Assembly: GCA_017632095.1 (NCBI GenBank)
Contig: JAGBSA010000259.1
Location: 1 to 7,960 of the forward strand
Direction: 5' to 3'
DNA from: Bacteroidales bacterium
GTDB taxonomy: Bacteria; Bacteroidota; Bacteroidia; Bacteroidales; P3
Length of the DNA: 7,960 nt
Below, in pieces: positions 1 through 6,400 of the stretch (within the stretch, counting starts at the first letter, position 1; each line of letters opens with the position of its first letter). Below the pieces are notes generated by a model. The model saw only the letters and a program-made list of their open reading frames with translations, did no database searches and was not told the origin of the DNA. A program made the translations under genes and the position numbers.

Positions 1-438
1 GAGACTCAGTTCACACTCTTCGATGGTGCTGCATTCTTTAAAACAGGTAGTTCAGTAAACAAAACTTTGACATTCAATGCGGTCATAAGCGGTATTATAT
101 CTGGTAGTGTAGGTATGGCGGCAATGGATGGTGATGTGGGAGGTAAAGATGACCAAGTGACATTTACTGCCAATGGTGGTGCGACAGCTCAGAATCTTAA
201 CGATTTGCGTGGAACTACAGACTTCTTCTCATCTTCCATGAGTTACAACGGAGAGAGTATGTTGCACAGCGAGAATGTGGCATTCGGTTGCGGTAACACA
301 CTCGGTTTCGATGCTCACCACATTGATTTGCCTAAGGGTTCTGTGACAAATAGTTCAAACTCTGCGACATTGAAAGTATCTACAAATGATACTTATATGA
401 TGCCTTTTATGGCGTATGTGGCTATAAGCAGTGATGTA
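1..438 (+). other. Beta-rich region preceding DUF11 (residues 1-146), incomplete at the 5' edge
   Basis: This stretch has an acidic Gly/Asp segment, MDGDVGGKDDQ (residues 62-72), then DFFSSSM, NTLGFDAHHIDLP and a strand pair ending in MPFMAYVAIS just before the DUF11-like domain. From memory, large Bacteroidota exoproteins often carry a comparable block before DUF11, with an E/D-G-D segment, an F-F-x-S-x motif and an N-x-L-G-[FY]-D motif, so I regard it as that associated domain. I cannot name a family for it. The D-x-D pattern could bind calcium, but this is speculative. It is cut by the window edge, so its true start is unknown. Confidence 0.5.
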
Positions 439-3400
439 CCAAGCCTTGTTGTCAGCAAAGTACCTTCGTCATCTTCAGTTGCTCCAGGTCAGAACTTGAA
501 ATACTTCATAGCTTTGAAGAACGAAGGAGGCAAGCAGACTCAGAACAACACAGCATACGTAGAGGACGTGCTTGATTATAACGTGACCTACGTGCCAAAC
601 TCAGTGAGAATCACTCTTAGTTCTGATCCTACTATTACAGATAAGGAATGGGCGAATGCAACTTATAATGTCGGCACTCGCACACTGAGAGTAAGCAATC
701 TTCCTTCTATACCTTCAGATGCTACTCTTACTATTACTTATCAGGTGCAAGTGGCAGGAGCAGATCGTGGCGACCTTTGGCGTAGCTCTTGTATGCGTGA
801 AATATGGAATATGGCGGAGGCTACATACTTTGACCAAGATAAGCCATCTATAGCTAAGAAGGCGAAATCCGGAACAGTTACTCTTTGTTCTAATGAGTCT
901 TCTTTCAATATTATTCCTGTTCAGGCAGATTATGCGAATGACTATGATATGTCTGCCATCACTCACAACGTGACAGAAGCTAATGGCTCTGTAGGTTTGG
1001 TAGCATACCTTAAGAGTGTACTTAGTGCCGAACTTAAGAATGACACTCGAAGTGTTGCCAACACTGAGGGACTTCCGGTGTTCAGTTACTATGAAGCCAA
1101 CGGAACAACACCTGTAAGTGGAAATCTTAATATCAATACAGGAGAAACAAAGACTTATTTCGCAAAACGTCAGTTGACAACTCACTCTTACAAGCCTGCT
1201 TGCGAAGAGGATATAGTTGAAATCAATCTAGTGCGTAAGCCATGTGATTTGACTGCTGCAACATTCACAGCTCAAGATGTTACATGTCAAGGTCTTTCAG
1301 ATGGTCAGATAAGTTTGACAGAAATTGCAACTGCTCAGAATATGTCGGACGGAATGAAGTTTGATCTTATAAGAGGAGCCATAAACGATCCTTTAGCAGT
1401 TACAGCAGCAGATATTATCTCTACTCATAAAACAACATCAGAAACAGGTTATACATTTACAGGTTTGGCAGCAGGCGATTATTCTGTGATGTTTACAGAT
1501 GGTCTTGGCTGTAAGATGATTAGAAGTGGAGCTGTCTTAGAACCAGATCCAATCGTAGTGACATTCAACGATCCAGAGGCATGTGTTGGAAATCGTCTTG
1601 AGTTTGTGGCTTCGGCAACCGGAGGTATGACAGGAACAGACTACTACTATAAGTGGTATCGTTCTTCTGACGGTATAAACTACACCGAAGATACAACACA
1701 AGGTAGTGGAGATTCTTACAGTGTAACCTCTAATACAACGAGAGTTTTTGTAAAGGCAGAAGCTTATTCTACATCGGCAGAGTGTTCGTTCTCTGTATGT
1801 AAGGGCGAGGGAACTAAAGATGTGACATTGTGTAATAAGATACAATTTAATGATCTTGAATATCAAATTTGTAGCGGAACAGCATTTGAAGCAGAACCAA
1901 CTTTGACAAGTGGTGTTGCTCCTTCAGCAAATGCGACATATACTTGGACAGTGGCTTCTGTTTCCGGAATTACGGGAGCATCGAATGCAACAACTGCTCA
2001 AACGGAAATTTCTCAAACGTTGACTTCAACACTTACTACAGCTACAGCTATTGTCTATACGGTTGTAGGAACAGTGGACGGAGTTGAAGCTGAACCGTTT
2101 ACGATTACGGTAACGGTTAATCCAACTCCGGTGGTTACGATAGGAGGTCTTCCTACAGGAAATGTTTGTCCTGGTTCTACATGGGAAACTTCATTGACTT
2201 CGGAAATCTCTGTGGGATCAACTCCGGCATTGGAATATTTGTGGACGGGTGCAACGGCTGTAGCAACGGATAATTCAAAAGCAAATTATACGGCATCAAA
2301 TACTGCTTGTACGGCTGCAGATCAAGTTTCGTTACAAATCAAAGATGCTAACGGATGTCTTAGCGAACTTGCGACGGCAACAATCAACGTTGCTGATGAA
2401 GTAGCTCCTTCGTTGAAAGCAGGAGAAACGATTACGCAAGAAACGATAAGTGGAATTACTGAACCAATCAATACTTGTTTCATTGATGCTAACACGGTTC
2501 CGGCAGGAGTTCCGGCCTTTGATGATGATGTAAAAGCAACGATAGCAAGCAAATATGAAGATGATTGTGTAAGTCCAACTTCTACAGTTTTGACAGTTAC
2601 ATTGACCGGAACAGAGGTTACTCCTATAGGAACTAATGATTGTGAATTTGATGTGACATACACATATTCGGTAGAAGATGCTTGTGGAAATGTGTTGTCA
2701 GACCAAAAGTTGACTTATAACTGTAAAAATACAACAAAACCTACATATACTACTTATAGTCAAACCGGTGTAAATGCATGTATGCCAACATCACCAATGC
2801 AAGCAATAAATATTTATTGGGCTAATGATTTTGTAAATAGTATATTAGGAAATGTAACAACTGCATGTTTTAAAACGTCAAGTTTAGGTACTCCAACAGC
2901 AACAATTTCAGGAGACAATTGTAATTGGACAGTTACATTTACATTTGATATTACAGATGAATGTGGTAATGTATTGACAGGTGCAACAGCAACAATTTCA
3001 GGTGGAGACGCTACAAAACCAAAGATATCGGGAACTGCAGCGGATAAACCAATGGTATTTGCCGGAAATTGTGTATTCCAAGTGCCAGATGTAGTTGAAG
3101 ATGTTCGTCTTTTGGCGACAGATGATTGTACTGAAAATACAGCATTGACAATTACACAAGTTCCTGCAGCAGGTACTGCTATTGCAGATCCAGCCGCTCC
3201 GGGTTCTATTACCGTAACGGTGGAAGACGCTTGTGGAAATACAGAAACTACTACGGTTGCTATTGAAGCATATACAAAACCTACGCTTACATTAACTAAA
3301 ACAACATTTACAATTTGTGAACCGGGAACACTTGATATTACAACTGCGGCGACTGCTCCGGCAGGACACTCTCTTTCTTATTGGAAAGACGGTGTGGCTG

Positions 3401-6400
3401 TGGCAGATGCAACAACAATCAGTGAAGCCGGAACATATACAATTCGTTTGACAGATGATGCAACAGGTTGTTATGATGAAAAAACTGTAACTGTAACAAT
3501 CAATCCTCGTCCAACAGTAACGGTGACAGATCCAGCCGCTGTATGTTTTGGCAAAACGGTAGATTTGAATACTGCAATTACTTCAGATAAAACAGGATTG
3601 ACATTCCAATTCTTTAACGGAGCAACGGAAGTGACCGGAGCAGGTATTACGGCAGCCGGAGCAGGAACATATACTGTTGTGGCTACGAATACGACAACAA
3701 CATGTTCATCAGTGCCTTCAGATCCGTTTACAGTGACGGTATATGAAAAAGTTGAAGTGACAATTGCTCCAATTGATGATTTGTGTGAAGGTTCTGAGCT
3801 TGACATAACAACGAAAGTCAGTGGAGCGACAACGTATGCGTATTATTCAGATGCAGCCGGAACAACAGCATTGCCAAATACAAAAATTACGGCAGTTGGA
3901 ACAACTAATTTCTGGGTAAAAGGAATGACAAATGGTTGTCCTTCGGATTTGGTTGCTGGTTCGGTAACGATTAATCCGGAAGTAACATTGACTCATACTT
4001 CAGGATCGATAGCACAAGAATTGTGTTATGGTTCGACAATCGAAAATATTGTTTATACAACAGAGAATGCAACGAATGCAACCGTAACGGGATTGCCAAC
4101 TGGTGTATGGTTTGCATTTGATCAAGTTGCACAAACAATCACGATTTCGGGAACATTGCCAGAACAAGCAAATGACGAATCGTTGACATATACGGTATCT
4201 GTAGAAGGTGCTATTGCTCCTTGTACAAACCCTACATCGTTGACAGGAACAATAACAATAAAAGGAAAACCTTCAATTGTATATTCTCAACTTCCTGAAA
4301 CTTGTGGTCAACCAATTGATGTGACAGCATCAATGGCTCTTGATCCAAGTTCGGTAGGAGCAACGATTAAGTTCTTCTCAGATGCAAATGCAAGTACGCC
4401 TCTCGCAAATACAACGTTCTCTTCTCCGGGAACATATACATATTTTGCTCAAGCAGAATCTGCGTTAGGTTGTAAATCAGATATTGTTGGAGGATCTGTT
4501 GAAATTAAAGAAGTGCCGGTAGCACCAACAGTAAATAGTATTTCTCAATGTCCTGCTCAAAATTCGACTCCAATAACATGGGCAAGTTTGGTTTCTGGAA
4601 CGACAGGAACATTGAATTGGTACGACGCAGGTGCTTCGATTTCAGAACCGGCAGCATTTGATTTGAATGTTCTTATGAGTAAAAAGACTTATCAAGTTTC
4701 ACAAACGGTTAACGGATGTGAGAGTGATAAGGTAGATATTTCGGTAGAAATAACAAATAATCTTTCTGCACCAAATGTGTCGGATTATATTAAGTGTGCA
4801 GTGGTTAGTGGAAATGCTAAACCATGGTCAGAATTGGTATCAACGACGGGAACTCAAACGTGGTATACTTCAGAAACTGATGCGAACAATAAGATAGGAT
4901 CACTTACACCTACAGATATTGATGTGACTACGAAATTGGACGAAACATCATATTGGGTGACAATTACAGATGATTACGGATGTATCACGCCTCCGGCGAA
5001 AGTAACAGCAAAAATTACACCTCGTCCAACGGCTGTTATTTCTGGAGATGCAACAGTTTGTGCCGACAATGCAACAACTCCATTGACAGTGAATTTTGCA
5101 GGAACAGCACCGTTTACATTCTCGTACACAGACGGTTCTGGTTCGGCTCCAACGGTGGTAACTACAAGTGATAATCCACATACGTTTGATGTTACACCAA
5201 CACAAACACGTACATATACGTTGGTATCGCTCAGTGATGCAGTTAATTGTCCTTCTGATGCGACAGCGGATCTTTCCGGTTCGGCAACTGTGACAGTTAA
5301 TGCTTCGGTTACTGCCATTACGAATGCAGGAGCAGATCAAACACTTGCTCTTGCATGTAAGGGAGATGCGGTATCAACTACATTGGCTGCAACAAATCCT
5401 GCTGCGACAGTTAATTCAGCAACCGGACAATGGACATTTGTCAGTGCAGTTAAAGTTGCTACAGCAACAGATCTTCCTGCCGCTAACGAATCTCCGGTAT
5501 TTGCAGATGCAACAGCATATAATACGGAAGTTAGTGGATTGACAGCCGGTTATGCTTATACGTTGAAATGGTCTGTTTCAAATGGAACAACAAACGCTTG
5601 TACAGCAGAAGATGAAGTTGTTATCACAATTCCAATTGATGAAGAAGTACCAACGTATGACGTGATAAAAGATGGTGCTGAATTGACAACTATGAAGTTG
5701 ACAAGTGCGGGCGATTGTGAATTTAAAGTGCCTGATTTGACTCAATATGTAACAAATAAGGCTGATAATAGAACAAATCCTGAACGTCTTCTTGTAGAAC
5801 AATCACCTGCTGCTACTACTCCAATTGATAGAGAAACTGATGTTACAATTACGGTAACAGATGAATGTGGAAATAAAACTGAAAAAACAGTAAAACTTAC
5901 GCTTCCTGATGTTCCGGTAATCAATAATATTGCGGTGACAGATCCAAATTGTTATGCAGCAGATAACTCTTCATCGATTACTGTTAACGTAACAGGTGGA
6001 GTTCCTGAGTATGAATATTCTTTAGATGGAACAACATTTACGGAAATGCCTGCAGATTTCGTTATTACAGGATTGACAGAAGATAAAACATTGACTATTC
6101 GAGATCAAAACAAATGTTCTGTAACGGAAAATGTAGATATTACACTTCCTACTGAAATTATAGGATCAGCAACACCAACAAATGTTACTCAACCAGGTGG
6201 AGCTGATGGTAAAGTTACGGTTTCATCTGTTTCGGGTGGCGATGTGAAAGGAGATGGATATGAATATAAGTTAGTCGGAATTTCTGATCCGACAGTTGTG
6301 AGAGATTGGCAAGCTTCGGTTGAATTTGCGAACTTATCAGCAGGAGATTATAAGATCTTTGCTCGTCGTACAAATTCAGGCACAACATATTGTGAAACGG

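Noticed and set aside
715..1185. Minus-strand open frame of 156 codons
   Set aside because: It is the longest antisense frame, but its composition (Cys, Ser, Ile, Arg in scattered order) has no recognisable motif, and it lies opposite well-supported DUF11 and Ig-like sequence.
1801..1860. Possible gene fusion or frameshift at the codon-usage change
   Set aside because: The frame continues cleanly through the change and module boundaries are intact on both sides, so nothing in the sequence shows a break; only the codon preference differs.
3471..3806. Open frame on the minus strand, 111 codons
   Set aside because: It lies wholly opposite the giant coding sequence, its Val/Thr-rich translation mirrors the repetitive codons of the plus strand, and no independent ribosome binding site or family match is visible.
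4948..5340. Two overlapping minus-strand open frames (4948-5340 and 4974-5318)
   Set aside because: Two different frames open over the same bases is a sign of compositional bias. The Cys/Arg-rich translation of one and the Val/Thr-rich translation of the other are reverse readings of the Ig-like array.
4980..5542. Short plus-strand frames at 4980-5171 and 5300-5542
   Set aside because: They are in other frames than the main coding sequence, and their translations are low-complexity (Ser/Asn-rich or Gln/Leu-rich) shadows of Thr/Ala-rich codons.
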